Below the pieces are notes generated by a model that saw only the letters and a list, made by a program, of their open reading frames with translations, had not been told where the DNA came from and made no database searches. Below are positions 16,678-25,055 of a DNA stretch of 38,052 nt, in pieces. The stretch comes from CAZVEV01 sp964625865 (GTDB lineage Bacteria > Planctomycetota > Phycisphaerae > SM23-33): positions 1 to 38,052 of the forward strand of contig CAZVEV010000022.1 of the NCBI GenBank assembly GCA_964625865.1, given 5' to 3'. The stretch's first letter is position 1. Each line of letters opens with the position of its first letter. The position numbers and the translations under genes are program-made.

Positions 16678-18594
16678 ATGAAGAAGAAGAAGAAGAAGAG
16701 ACACACGCCAGCCCCTGCCCGGGGCGACACGGGGCCCGAGGCGGTACCCAAGCTGATCGGCGCGGATATCGAACTGGGCAACTGCGTGGTGGGAGTCAAT
16801 CGCCCCAACGGGACGGGATACCTCGCCGCCAGGATGCTGCTGCGCGAGATCCTCGGCGTGGCCAATCCGGAAGACTACGATCCGGGCGACGACGGCGAGG
16901 CGCCCGAGGTGCAGAGCGACGACGACACGTACGATGCTCAGGAGTCGTACGAGTCGGCCGGCGGGTACGCTCCGGGCGTCACCACGTATGGGCAGAGCAG
17001 CGGCTACAATCAGGGCTTCGGATATGGATACGGGTACGGGTTCGGCTATGACAGCGAGGCCGCCCGGTACAATCCCCAGGACTGGGGCAGGAAGTGGCTC
17101 CGCAACGGCGGGTGCACGTACATCGACCTCGGACATCTTGAGGCCTGCGTGCCCGAGACGCTCAGCGCGTTCGATCACGTGGCGGCGTGGCACGCCATGC
17201 TGCGAATCGTCCGGGGCGCCCAGCAGCGTGCCCAGGCCAAGCTGCCGGACGGCCAGACCGTCGAGGTCCTCGTCAACAACAGCGACGGGCAGGGCAACAG
17301 CTATGGCTCGCACACGAACTTCCTCGTCACGCGAACCTGCTGGGACAACATCTTCCATCACAAGTTGCACCACATGCTGTTCCTCGCGACGTACCTGACC
17401 AGCAGCATCGTCTTTACAGGGACGGGCAAGGTCGGGGCCGAGAACGGTCAGCCGGGCGTGAACTACCAGTTGTCGCAGCGGGCGGACTTCGACGAGACGA
17501 TCACCGGTGTGCAGACCACGCACCACAGGCCGATCGTCAACTCCCGCGACGAGACGCTCTGCGGGAAATACGTCTGGGGCGCCGGGGATGCCGCCGCCCG
17601 CTCGGACCTTGCCCGCCTGCACGTGATCTTCTTCGACAACACGCTGTGTCACGTTTCGACGCTGCTGAAGATGGGCGTCACGCAGATCGTCCTGGCGATG
17701 ATCGAGCAGGAGCAAGTCGACGCGACGCTGATTCTCGACGACCCGCTCGAGGCGCTGCACACGTGGAGCCGCGACCCGGATTGTCGCACCGCCGCGCAGT
17801 TGATCGACGGGCGTAGCAGGACGGCCGTCGAGGTCCAGCAGATGTTCTTCGAGCGGGCCCGGGCGTTCGTCGAGGCCGGGCGGACCGACGGCATCGTGCC
17901 CCGGGCGAGCGAGATCATGGACCTGTGGGGCCAGACGCTCGATGAACTCCGTAACGGGGACATCGACGCGCTGGCGGGCAAGCTCGATCACGTGTTGAAG
18001 CGCTGCGTCCTCGAGGACGTCATCGCCCGACGCGGGCTGGCGTGGGATTCGGACGAGATCCGCTACCTCGACCAGATCTACGGGTCGCTGAGGCCCACGC
18101 AGGGCCTCTACAGGCTCTACGAGAACGACACGGTCCACCAGGTGGTCTCCAGCGAGGACATCGAGCGGTTCGTCCACGAGCCGCCGGCCGACACGCGAGC
18201 GTACCTGCGCGGACATATCGTCCGTCGCGTACCCGACGAGTCGCTGACAAGCATGGACTGGGACACCGTCCGCCTGACGTTCACCGACCCGGAGGCCGAG
18301 TCCGCCTGGCTGGGGCGGACCCGTTACGTCCTGCCGATGGCCGATCCGCTGGCCTTCACCGAGTCACGGTGTGGCGCGGTGCTGGCCGAGAACGCCCCCA
18401 TCGTCGAGACGCTGGAGCGTCTGGGCATGGTCGAATCGACCTGGTCCGGCCGGTCGACCGGACAGACGTCATCCGCCGGAAGCGCATCGACGACCGGCGG
18501 CGGACAGGTGGTGCTCGTACGCGACGTCAGTCGCGTCGGGCTGTATGACAACGTAAAGACCCCGAGAAACACGAAAGGCGGTAAGAACAGATGA
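16678..18594 (+). CDS. Dop-like deamidase/depupylase homologue
   Basis: 638 residues, about 130 more than typical Dop. It belongs to the PafA/Dop branch of the glutamine-synthetase-like carboxylate-amine ligases. Landmarks: LIGADIELGN (27-35), where the first Glu of the ExE metal motif is Asp30; YIDLGHLE (148-154) with the conserved Asp150; NNSDGQGNSYGSHTN (200-214); SQRADF (266-271); RPIVNSRDE (284-292); RLHVIFFDN (313-321). Dop converts Pup C-terminal Gln to Glu and also removes Pup. Unusual parts are a Lys-rich start (KKKKKK) and an acidic then Gly/Tyr-rich insert (about residues 63-130). Its stop overlaps the start of the 64-residue gene (ATGA). Confidence 0.85.
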   Translation: MKKKKKKRHTPAPARGDTGPEAVPKLIGADIELGNCVVGVNRPNGTGYLAARMLLREILGVANPEDYDPGDDGEAPEVQSDDDTYDAQESYESAGGYAPGVTTYGQSSGYNQGFGYGYGYGFGYDSEAARYNPQDWGRKWLRNGGCTYIDLGHLEACVPETLSAFDHVAAWHAMLRIVRGAQQRAQAKLPDGQTVEVLVNNSDGQGNSYGSHTNFLVTRTCWDNIFHHKLHHMLFLATYLTSSIVFTGTGKVGAENGQPGVNYQLSQRADFDETITGVQTTHHRPIVNSRDETLCGKYVWGAGDAAARSDLARLHVIFFDNTLCHVSTLLKMGVTQIVLAMIEQEQVDATLILDDPLEALHTWSRDPDCRTAAQLIDGRSRTAVEVQQMFFERARAFVEAGRTDGIVPRASEIMDLWGQTLDELRNGDIDALAGKLDHVLKRCVLEDVIARRGLAWDSDEIRYLDQIYGSLRPTQGLYRLYENDTVHQVVSSEDIERFVHEPPADTRAYLRGHIVRRVPDESLTSMDWDTVRLTFTDPEAESAWLGRTRYVLPMADPLAFTESRCGAVLAENAPIVETLERLGMVESTWSGRSTGQTSSAGSASTTGGGQVVLVRDVSRVGLYDNVKTPRNTKGGKNR

Positions 18595-18785
18595 CCACAC
18601 GAGAACGACGACGAGACGACGACCTCGACGGACACCACTCCGGCGGGAATACGGGCGGCGGGAACCTCAACAGGTACCGTGACAACGCCCGCAGAGTGTG
18701 CCACGCCGGGCGCGACAAGATTGACAGCCTGCTCGGGCAGAGCCAGGCCTTCCTTAACGACAACCGTCAGCAGAGCGCCCAGTAA
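18591..18785 (+). CDS. Pup-position small modifier candidate ending in Gln
   Basis: 64 residues, the size of Pup, located exactly between the Dop-like and PafA-like genes and overlapping the former by four bases. It is charged and likely disordered: a basic RERRR start, an Asp cluster, a Gly/Asn stretch, then a predicted helix (RYRDNARRVCHAGRDKIDSLLGQ). The last residues are QQSAQ. Actinobacterial Pup ends in Gly-Gly-Gln; here the C-terminal Gln is kept but the two Gly are not. If Dop deamidates it to Glu, the PafA-like protein could ligate it to lysines. Identification rests on position, size and the Gln terminus rather than sequence similarity. Confidence 0.65.
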   Translation: MTTRERRRDDDLDGHHSGGNTGGGNLNRYRDNARRVCHAGRDKIDSLLGQSQAFLNDNRQQSAQ

Positions 18786-18787
18786 GG

Positions 18788-18839
18788 GTCAGCAGGGCGA
18801 CCGGTCGCGGGGCCATCCCGCGGCCGGTCTGTCGCTGAC
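18788..18839 (+). promoter_or_regulatory. Strong long hairpin after the Pup-position gene
   Basis: GACCGGTCGCGGG (18799-18811) and CCCGCGGCCGGTC (18817-18829) make a 13-bp stem with one G-T wobble and a 5-nt loop. An outer stem, GTCAGC (18788-18793) with GCTGAC (18834-18839), extends it. There is no U-tract, so this is probably an mRNA-stabilising or processing structure rather than a simple terminator. It lies in the 77-base gap before the PafA-like gene. Confidence 0.7.
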
Positions 18840-18862
18840 GACATGACACGGAGATTGGGACG

Positions 18863-20431
18863 ATGAGCAGACAACTGATGGGTCTGGAAACGGAGTTCGG
18901 CCTTTCGGCGACCTGGCCGGAGGGCGGGCCCGAACAGCGGACGAGGGCCATTGACAGCCTGTTCGGCCTCATTCGGGAACACTTCCCGTACCTCTCGGGC
19001 GCCGGCTCGCTGGACCTGTTCACGGTGTTCGGCAGGTTTTACAGGGAGATCGGCGACCATCTGGAGCACTGTACGCCCGAGTGCGACAACCCGTGGGACG
19101 TCGTTCGTTACACGCTGGCCGGTCGCAAGGTCCTGGCGGACATGATCCGCTGCATGGCCGAGCGGTCCGTGCAGATCACCCTCCTGACGTCCAACGTGGA
19201 CTACCTGACCCACGGCACGTGGGGCTGCCACGAGTCCTACCTCTACCGCTCCTCGCCCGAGCACGTTCGCGCGCAGGTCATCCCGCACCTGGCCAGCAGG
19301 ATCATCTACACCGGGGCCGGCGGGTTCGACACCCGCAGCGCGGGACTGCGATTCATGCTCAGCCCGCGGGTGGCCCACCTGGCCAAGGCGATCTCGTCGG
19401 ACTCGACGAGCAACCGCGGGATCGTGCACACCAAGGACGAATCGCTCTCGAACGGGCGATTCCACCGCCTGCACCTGCTCTGCGGCGAGAGCCTTTCGTC
19501 GCACATCGCTGCGTGGCTGAAGGCCGGCACGACGGCGCTGGTGGTGGCCATGGTCGACAGCGGACTTGACCCGGGCGGCCCGGTGAAACTGGCCGAGCCC
19601 CTGCAGGCGATGCGAACGTTCGCAAGGGACCCCTCCTGCACGGAGACGGTGAGACTGGAAGATGGCGGGGAGGCGACAGCCCTCCAGTTGCAGCGCCACT
19701 ACCTCGAAACCGCCGAGGCGAATCTCACCGCCTGGTACATGCCCCCCTGGGCCCCCGAGGTCTGCCGACGCTGGCGGGCCATGCTGGACCGCATCGAAGA
19801 CGGCGGACACGAGGCGGTGGCGGCCACGACCGACTGGGGGATCAAGCTGGCGCTGTATCGCGACCTCGCTGAGCGGTCAGCAGGGATCAGCGCCGAGGCG
19901 ATGCCCCACTGGAGCCATATCGTCGAACGTCTGCAGGGGGCCCTTCGCGAGACGCCGGACCGCTCGGTCAGCGTTGAGCGCATCCTCAGCGACGACAGCC
20001 CCATTCACTCGACCGTGCAGGCGCTGCGGCCTTACGCGGCCCGTCACGACCTGTCGCTGGACGAGCTCAGAACGTTCGTGGACCTGCGCACGCAGACCCA
20101 GGCCCTCGACGTGCGATTCGGCATGGTCGGGCCGGAAGGCCTCTTCAACCAACTGGACGCCGCCGGCGTGCTGGACCACCGCACCGAGGGCGTTGACAAC
20201 ATCGCCCACGCGGTGCGCCATCCGCCCGCGGCCGGGCGGGCGCACGTCCGCGGCCAGTGCATTCGGCGGCTGACCCGCACCGCCAATCGCTACATGTGCA
20301 CGTGGTACGCCATTAACGACGTGGTAGACGAGCGCAAGCTGGACCTGTCGGACCCGTTCGTTTCCGGCGAACACTGGGTGGATCTTCGCCCCAAGCCCAA
20401 GGTGCCGGCCAGCGGCGTGGAGGTGGCCTGA
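18863..20431 (+). CDS. PafA-like Pup ligase homologue
   Basis: 522 residues, with GGAGATTGGGACG before ATG; PafA proteins are usually about 450-480. Seen: ExE metal motif in MGLETEFG (Glu9, Glu11), matching PafA; YREIGDHLEHCTPECD (60-75), aligning with the PafA hallmark YVDVGSHPEYATxECD, so the catalytic Asp position is Glu62; and DWGIK (324-328), matching the DWxxK motif. PafA phosphorylates the C-terminal Glu of Pup and joins it to substrate lysines. The neighbouring Dop-like protein is the paralogue, so the pair probably divides deamidation and ligation. The next gene starts inside the TGA stop (TGATG). Confidence 0.82.
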   Translation: MSRQLMGLETEFGLSATWPEGGPEQRTRAIDSLFGLIREHFPYLSGAGSLDLFTVFGRFYREIGDHLEHCTPECDNPWDVVRYTLAGRKVLADMIRCMAERSVQITLLTSNVDYLTHGTWGCHESYLYRSSPEHVRAQVIPHLASRIIYTGAGGFDTRSAGLRFMLSPRVAHLAKAISSDSTSNRGIVHTKDESLSNGRFHRLHLLCGESLSSHIAAWLKAGTTALVVAMVDSGLDPGGPVKLAEPLQAMRTFARDPSCTETVRLEDGGEATALQLQRHYLETAEANLTAWYMPPWAPEVCRRWRAMLDRIEDGGHEAVAATTDWGIKLALYRDLAERSAGISAEAMPHWSHIVERLQGALRETPDRSVSVERILSDDSPIHSTVQALRPYAARHDLSLDELRTFVDLRTQTQALDVRFGMVGPEGLFNQLDAAGVLDHRTEGVDNIAHAVRHPPAAGRAHVRGQCIRRLTRTANRYMCTWYAINDVVDERKLDLSDPFVSGEHWVDLRPKPKVPASGVEVA

Positions 20432-21585
20432 TGCTGGAACTCGGTCGCGAACTGCTTAACACGCTGGATCGCATGCACGCACGCGTCGACGTGCCCGATG
20501 GCGATACGGTCATCCTGCGCGACGTGCCGGCCAACCGCGACGTCTACTCCAAGGGCGCCACGAACGTCCTGCTCAAACGGGCCGGCCGCTCCATGCCGTT
20601 CATGATCTGCGTGGATGCGGACCTCGAGTACACCGGCGAGGACCGGGCGATCGCGCGCCTTTTCGCGCGGGGCGTCAAGCGCCGCGGATGGCGCACGCTG
20701 TACATGGGACGGGCGGCGGCCGACGACCTGGGCGAACTGGCCTCGGACGCACTGGCCCTGCTCGGCGCTGACGGCCGGATGCCCGTCCTCAACGCGCCCG
20801 GGGCCTCCACAGACCGGAACGAGCAGGCCGACGCCCTGATCCGAACCTTCGCGATCAACCTCTCGGACCTCGCCCGCGCCGACGAACTGCCCCCCACCAC
20901 AGGCCGCGACGAAGAGGCCATCCAGGCCGCCGCCTGCCTCATGCGACGCGGACAGGCGAGGATGGCCCTTCTCGTCGGCCCGCCCGGCGTGGGGAAGACC
21001 CATCTGTTCGGCGCCGTCGCCCAGAGGCTTCTGGCCCCGCGCCCGGACTGGAACGTCATGCTGATCGACCTGGCCCAGCCGTTTGCCGGCTCCGCCTTCG
21101 ATGCCGAGGCCGAGAGCGTGCTGGCCACCATCTGCGAGCAGGCGGCGGCATCGGACAATACCGTGCTGGCCCTCGACCGGGCCGAGCAGGTCCTCGACAC
21201 GCGACGCGGGGCGCTGCTGCTGGCACGGTTCCTGGACAACGGCGGGCGCGTGATCGCCTCGGTGAGCCGGTCGGCAATGAAGCATTTCCTCCGCGGCCCG
21301 CTGGGGTGGCGCATCGGCACGGTGGTCCTGGACGAGATGTCCCCGCGCCAGACGGGCGAGTTGCTGGCCGCCCGCCTGGACGAACTGGCCGACCATCACG
21401 GGGTCGAGATCACCCCCTCGTGCATCGCCGCCGCCCTTCGCGCGACGGCCGATCTCGACGGCGCCTGGCCTGGCAAGGCCCTGACCGTCCTGGACGCCGC
21501 CGCCGCACGGGCCGCCCTGACCGGCGCCCGCGTAACAGGCCCCGACGACGTCTACTTCGCCGCACAACTCATCCAGGGCGAGTAA
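20431..21585 (+). CDS. Clp D1-like AAA+ protein with altered Walker B
   Basis: 384 residues, GGAGG upstream, start overlapping the PafA-like stop by one base. An unassigned N-terminal 130 residues precede a single AAA+ module resembling ClpA/ClpB D1: LPPTTGRDEEAIQAA, Walker A GPPGVGKT (183-190), and the small domain (HHGVEITPSCIAAALRAT ... GKALTVLDAAAARAAL). The Walker B strand reads VLALDR, with Asp249 followed by Arg250 where Glu is expected, so hydrolysis may be impaired. It has no Clp N-domain, second ring, or ClpP-docking loop that I can see. It may be a regulatory ATP-binding partner of the ARC-like unfoldase or the ligase. Confidence 0.7.
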   Translation: MLELGRELLNTLDRMHARVDVPDGDTVILRDVPANRDVYSKGATNVLLKRAGRSMPFMICVDADLEYTGEDRAIARLFARGVKRRGWRTLYMGRAAADDLGELASDALALLGADGRMPVLNAPGASTDRNEQADALIRTFAINLSDLARADELPPTTGRDEEAIQAAACLMRRGQARMALLVGPPGVGKTHLFGAVAQRLLAPRPDWNVMLIDLAQPFAGSAFDAEAESVLATICEQAAASDNTVLALDRAEQVLDTRRGALLLARFLDNGGRVIASVSRSAMKHFLRGPLGWRIGTVVLDEMSPRQTGELLAARLDELADHHGVEITPSCIAAALRATADLDGAWPGKALTVLDAAAARAALTGARVTGPDDVYFAAQLIQGE

Positions 21586-21898
21586 ACCCGTCGCCAGTGT
21601 GTCGTGGCTTGATGCGTTAGGCGTTCTACCTTCTGGCATCCCGGCTAAGGGGTCTGGCCGCCCCGTGGCCGGACTTTCGTGACGAAAACGACCTTACCCC
21701 CCATGATCGCGTCCAAACGCGGCCAGGGGTATCGGCCGGGCGTCCAGGACGTTTTCCGAGTATTCGGAGCCTCGCGGGAGCAGAGACGTCGCTTCTGCAG
21801 TCCCGCTTGTCGCGCGGCAGCCTGTTCCCAATAACGGCGATTCACTGTACCATCGCGGACGACACTCTGAAGCAATCCCGGACACACAGGAGCACGAC
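21586..21898. other. Intergenic region after the conjugation cluster
   Basis: This 313-base gap separates the cluster from the sulfatase gene. It holds a weak terminator-like hairpin (listed separately) and otherwise no gene I can support. The sulfatase promoter should lie here, but I see no clear consensus elements. Confidence 0.4.
21652..21678 (+). terminator. Weak terminator-like hairpin after cluster
   Basis: GTCTGGCC (21652-21659) pairs with GGCCGGAC (21667-21674), with one wobble and a 7-nt loop, followed by a short TTTCGT. The T-tract is too short for confidence, but the position 67 bases after the last cluster gene fits transcription termination. Confidence 0.35.
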
Positions 21899-23368
21899 AT
21901 GAGCCTGCTGAATCGACGAGAGATACTCAGACGAATGGGCCTGGGCGCCGCAGGGGTCGTCCTGGGGACCGGCTGCGGTAACCGGGCGGGCGGGGCTGCG
22001 GCGACAGCAAGGCCCGCAGACCGTAGCAAAGACAAGCCCAACTTCGTGTTCGTGCTGGTCGATGACCTCGGCTGGGCCGACGTGGGCTGCTACGGCAACA
22101 CATTCAACGAGACGCCGAACATCGATCGCCTGGCGGCCCAGGGGATGCGGTTCACCGACGCGTACGCGGCGTGTCCGGTCTGCTCGCCCACGCGGGCGTC
22201 GATCGTCTCGGGCCAGTACCCGGCGCGGCTGGGTATTACCGACTTCATGCCGGGCCACTGGCGCCCGTTCGAGAAGCTCACCGTGCCGATCAATCGCACG
22301 CAGTACCTGCCACTGAGCATCGTGACATTCGCCGAGGCGCTCAAGGGCGCCGGGTATGCGTGCGGGGCGTTCGGCAAGTGGCACCTCGGCGGTCGGAAGC
22401 ACTTCCCGAACCAGCAGGGCTTCGACACGATGGTCGTCGCGGGGGGGGGGAGGCACTTCGGCAACCACACGTGGCCGGACATCAAGATGCGCAAGGACGA
22501 CTACCTGACCGAGGCCCTGGCCGCCCAGGGCGAGAAGTTCATCGAGGCCAACAAGGATCGTCCGTTCTGCCTGTATCTCATGCACTACGCCGTCCACATC
22601 CCGCTGGAGGCCCGCAAGGCTCTCATCGCCAAGTACCAGGCCAAGGCCACCCCCCCCACCGGCGTGAACAACCCCGTCTACGCCGCGATGGTCGAGCACG
22701 TCGACGCCTCGGTCGGGCGGATCATGAAGAAACTCGACGCGATGAAGCTCAGCGGCCGGACGGTGGTGATCTTCTTCTCGGACAACGGCGGGCTGAGGCA
22801 GCATTACAAGAAGATCGGCCCGATCGTCACGTCCAACGCCCCGCTGCGCGACGAGAAGGGGACGCTGTACGAAGGAGGCATTCGCGAGCCGCTGATCGTC
22901 CGCTGGCCCGGACGCGTGAAGGCCGGCGCCACCTGCGCCGAGCCGGTTACCAGCACGGACTTCTACCCGACGCTGCTGGACATCGCAGGGGTTCGCCCGC
23001 CTGCCGGCCAGGCCTGCGACGGCGCCAGCCTCGTGCCCCTGCTCAAGCAGACCGGGCGCCCGCAGCGCGAGGCGATCTACTGGCACTACCCCCACTACCA
23101 CCACTCGACGCCCGCCGGGGCGATCCGGCAGGGCAAGTGGAAGCTCATCGAGTTCTACGAGGACGGCAAGCTGGAACTGTACAACCTTGCCGAGGATATC
23201 GGCGAGAAGACCAACCTCGCAACCAAACTGCCCAAACGAGCCGCCGCCATGCAGGCCAAACTCGCCGCCTGGCGCAAAAGCGTCAACGCCGCCATGCCGA
23301 CGCCGAACCCCAAACACGACCCCGCCCGCGCAGGCGAGTGGGGCAAGCACCCATCCCGCGGGAAGTAG
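21899..23368 (+). CDS. Formylglycine-dependent sulfatase (Tat-exported)
   Basis: 489 residues with AGGAG before the ATG. N-terminus LNRREILRRMGLGAAGVVLG is a twin-arginine-like leader, so the enzyme is probably exported folded. The core of family S1 sulfatases is clear: metal-binding FVLVDDLGWADVGCYGN (Asp55/Asp56), and the CSPTR signature (95-99) whose Cys is converted to formylglycine by a sulfatase-maturating enzyme. A G10 tract at 22441-22450 encodes Gly-Gly-Gly within the coding region. It hydrolyses sulfate esters, probably on sulfated polysaccharides, as in other planctomycete sulfatases; the substrate is not predictable here. Confidence 0.9.
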   Translation: MSLLNRREILRRMGLGAAGVVLGTGCGNRAGGAAATARPADRSKDKPNFVFVLVDDLGWADVGCYGNTFNETPNIDRLAAQGMRFTDAYAACPVCSPTRASIVSGQYPARLGITDFMPGHWRPFEKLTVPINRTQYLPLSIVTFAEALKGAGYACGAFGKWHLGGRKHFPNQQGFDTMVVAGGGRHFGNHTWPDIKMRKDDYLTEALAAQGEKFIEANKDRPFCLYLMHYAVHIPLEARKALIAKYQAKATPPTGVNNPVYAAMVEHVDASVGRIMKKLDAMKLSGRTVVIFFSDNGGLRQHYKKIGPIVTSNAPLRDEKGTLYEGGIREPLIVRWPGRVKAGATCAEPVTSTDFYPTLLDIAGVRPPAGQACDGASLVPLLKQTGRPQREAIYWHYPHYHHSTPAGAIRQGKWKLIEFYEDGKLELYNLAEDIGEKTNLATKLPKRAAAMQAKLAAWRKSVNAAMPTPNPKHDPARAGEWGKHPSRGK

Positions 23369-23486
23369 GCACGGCGGGACGCCAATCCAGACGTCTCGAA
23401 GAATCCCTGCGCAATGCTCGCGGCAGGAGATATGATACTTCCGTAGTGCGCACGGCAGTGGTCACTCCTGGAAGAAAGGGCAGAAC

Positions 23487-24797
23487 ATGGGTAACACACG
23501 ACCTCCCGCAATGTTGGATTCTCGCACGAGGCCCCCCGCTCACGGCGGAAGACGGCTCGTCGAAGTGCTCCTGGTGATCTTCCTGCTGGTCCTCGGCACG
23601 GCTGTGCTCATGCCCTCGCTGCAGAAGATCAGGTCCTCGGCCAAGCAGGAGTACTTGAGATCACGGGACATGGCCGAAGACGAGTCCCTGGCGGCCATGC
23701 AACTCGAGGCGCCCCCCGCCAGAGAGGACGGCAGTGCCGGACGAACGGTGATCTCGCAGGCGCAGGTCAAGAGCTTCGTCGCGACGATCGACCTGACGCC
23801 GGGCCTGAGCGTGGGGACGGCCCAGCCTGAGTCGATCTACGAGGCGGCGTTTTCCGCGAAGTTGGAGGCCCGCAATCCGTCGGCCGCCAAGGGCCAATGC
23901 GAGATTCAACTGCCCCTGCCCCCGCAACTGATCTCCCTGTCGGACCTGACGGTCGCGGTGAGCGGGGATCCGAGCGAGGACGTGTTCATTCGCGACGGAT
24001 ACCTGGTCTGGCGGGGCGAACTGGACGCCGACCAGGCCGTTCCGATTGACGTGACGTACCGCGCGGTGGGCAAGGGCGTCTACACGCTGAATATCCCTCC
24101 GGGCAAGATCGTCGACACCTTCGAGGCAACCCTGACGGCCAACGGGTCGGACCTGCGACTGCTCGAACTGTCGCTCCAGCCCGAGCCGCCCAGACGCGAG
24201 GCGGGCAAGACCGTCTACGTCTGGAAGTATAAGCGACTGATGATCGGGCGTCCCATCGCGATAGACATCCTGGGGATCGCCCCGGTCGATCGCCTGGGCG
24301 AGTTGGTCTGGCTGGGCCCGATCAGCGTGCTGGTGTTCGGTCTGCTGGTGGCCATGGTGGTGCTGGCCTTCCGCCCGGAGCTGCTGGACAAGTGGATGCT
24401 GCTGCTGATCGTGGGCCTGTTCGCGGCGGCCTATCCGCTGATGTACTTCGCGCAGGAGTTCCTGTCGCTGACGATGGCGGTCGTGCTGGCGTGCGTGGCG
24501 ATGGTGGGTATCCTCAGCTTCCGCGCCGTGACGCTGCTGGGGCCCAAGGTGGGCGCCCTGGGGGTGGCCCTGGTGGCCGCCTGCACGCTGGCGCTGACCA
24601 TGCTGGCGGCGACCAATCCCCGGATGCAGGGCATGCTCCTAACGATCGAAGCGATCGGCGCGCTGGTGCTGATGACCATCCTCCTACCGCACCTGGACTT
24701 GCCCCTGACCGCCGCGGCGCAGCCGGCCCCAGCGCCAGCCCCAGCCCCCCCCGCATCGGACAAACCCACCGACACGCCGCCCAAACCAACCGACTGA
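23487..24797 (+). CDS. Membrane protein with pilin-like N-terminus
   Basis: 436 residues, AAAGGGCAGAAC before ATG. Residues about 20-50 (GGRRLVEVLLVIFLLVLGT then MPSLQKIRSSAKQ) look like a degenerate type IV prepilin/pseudopilin leader of the kind common in planctomycetes, although the usual GFTLVE is altered. Residues about 60-260 form a beta-rich extracytoplasmic domain, followed by about five or six membrane helices (265-410) and a Pro/Ala-rich tail. The pilin-like start joined to a multi-helix membrane domain is unusual. No function can be assigned. Confidence 0.6.
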   Translation: MGNTRPPAMLDSRTRPPAHGGRRLVEVLLVIFLLVLGTAVLMPSLQKIRSSAKQEYLRSRDMAEDESLAAMQLEAPPAREDGSAGRTVISQAQVKSFVATIDLTPGLSVGTAQPESIYEAAFSAKLEARNPSAAKGQCEIQLPLPPQLISLSDLTVAVSGDPSEDVFIRDGYLVWRGELDADQAVPIDVTYRAVGKGVYTLNIPPGKIVDTFEATLTANGSDLRLLELSLQPEPPRREAGKTVYVWKYKRLMIGRPIAIDILGIAPVDRLGELVWLGPISVLVFGLLVAMVVLAFRPELLDKWMLLLIVGLFAAAYPLMYFAQEFLSLTMAVVLACVAMVGILSFRAVTLLGPKVGALGVALVAACTLALTMLAATNPRMQGMLLTIEAIGALVLMTILLPHLDLPLTAAAQPAPAPAPAPPASDKPTDTPPKPTD

Positions 24798-24829
24798 GTG
24801 GGTCCCGGATGGTATCTTCAAGCACAGAC

Positions 24830-24954
24830 GGGTGGCACCTTCAAGCGTAGCCCAAAGGGCGAAGCGTGTGGGTGCGGCAGCAAGAGCAGCCTTCGATAAC
24901 AGGGCTCACCTCGTCACTGAACGCACCCACAAGCTGCGCTTGAAGGTGCCACCC
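24830..24954. repeat. Inverted-repeat element (MITE-like), 125 bp
   Basis: GGGTGGCACCTTCAAGCG (24830-24847) is exactly inverted at 24937-24954. Nested copies of TGTGGGTGCG and its complement CGCACCCACA lie inside, so most of the 125 bases could fold into one long hairpin. It sits between a stop codon and the next gene, and no ORF is inside. It resembles a non-autonomous mobile repeat or a REP-type intergenic element. Further copies in the genome would be expected. Confidence 0.6.
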
Positions 24955-25055
24955 ATCGCCCACCGCGCCCTACCGCTACCGAGGCGCGGGCGTGTATAAT
25001 GCGGCGGTCGTCATTCTCTGTTGATGAAGGGAGCGCCGGGATTCCGGGCAGAGCT

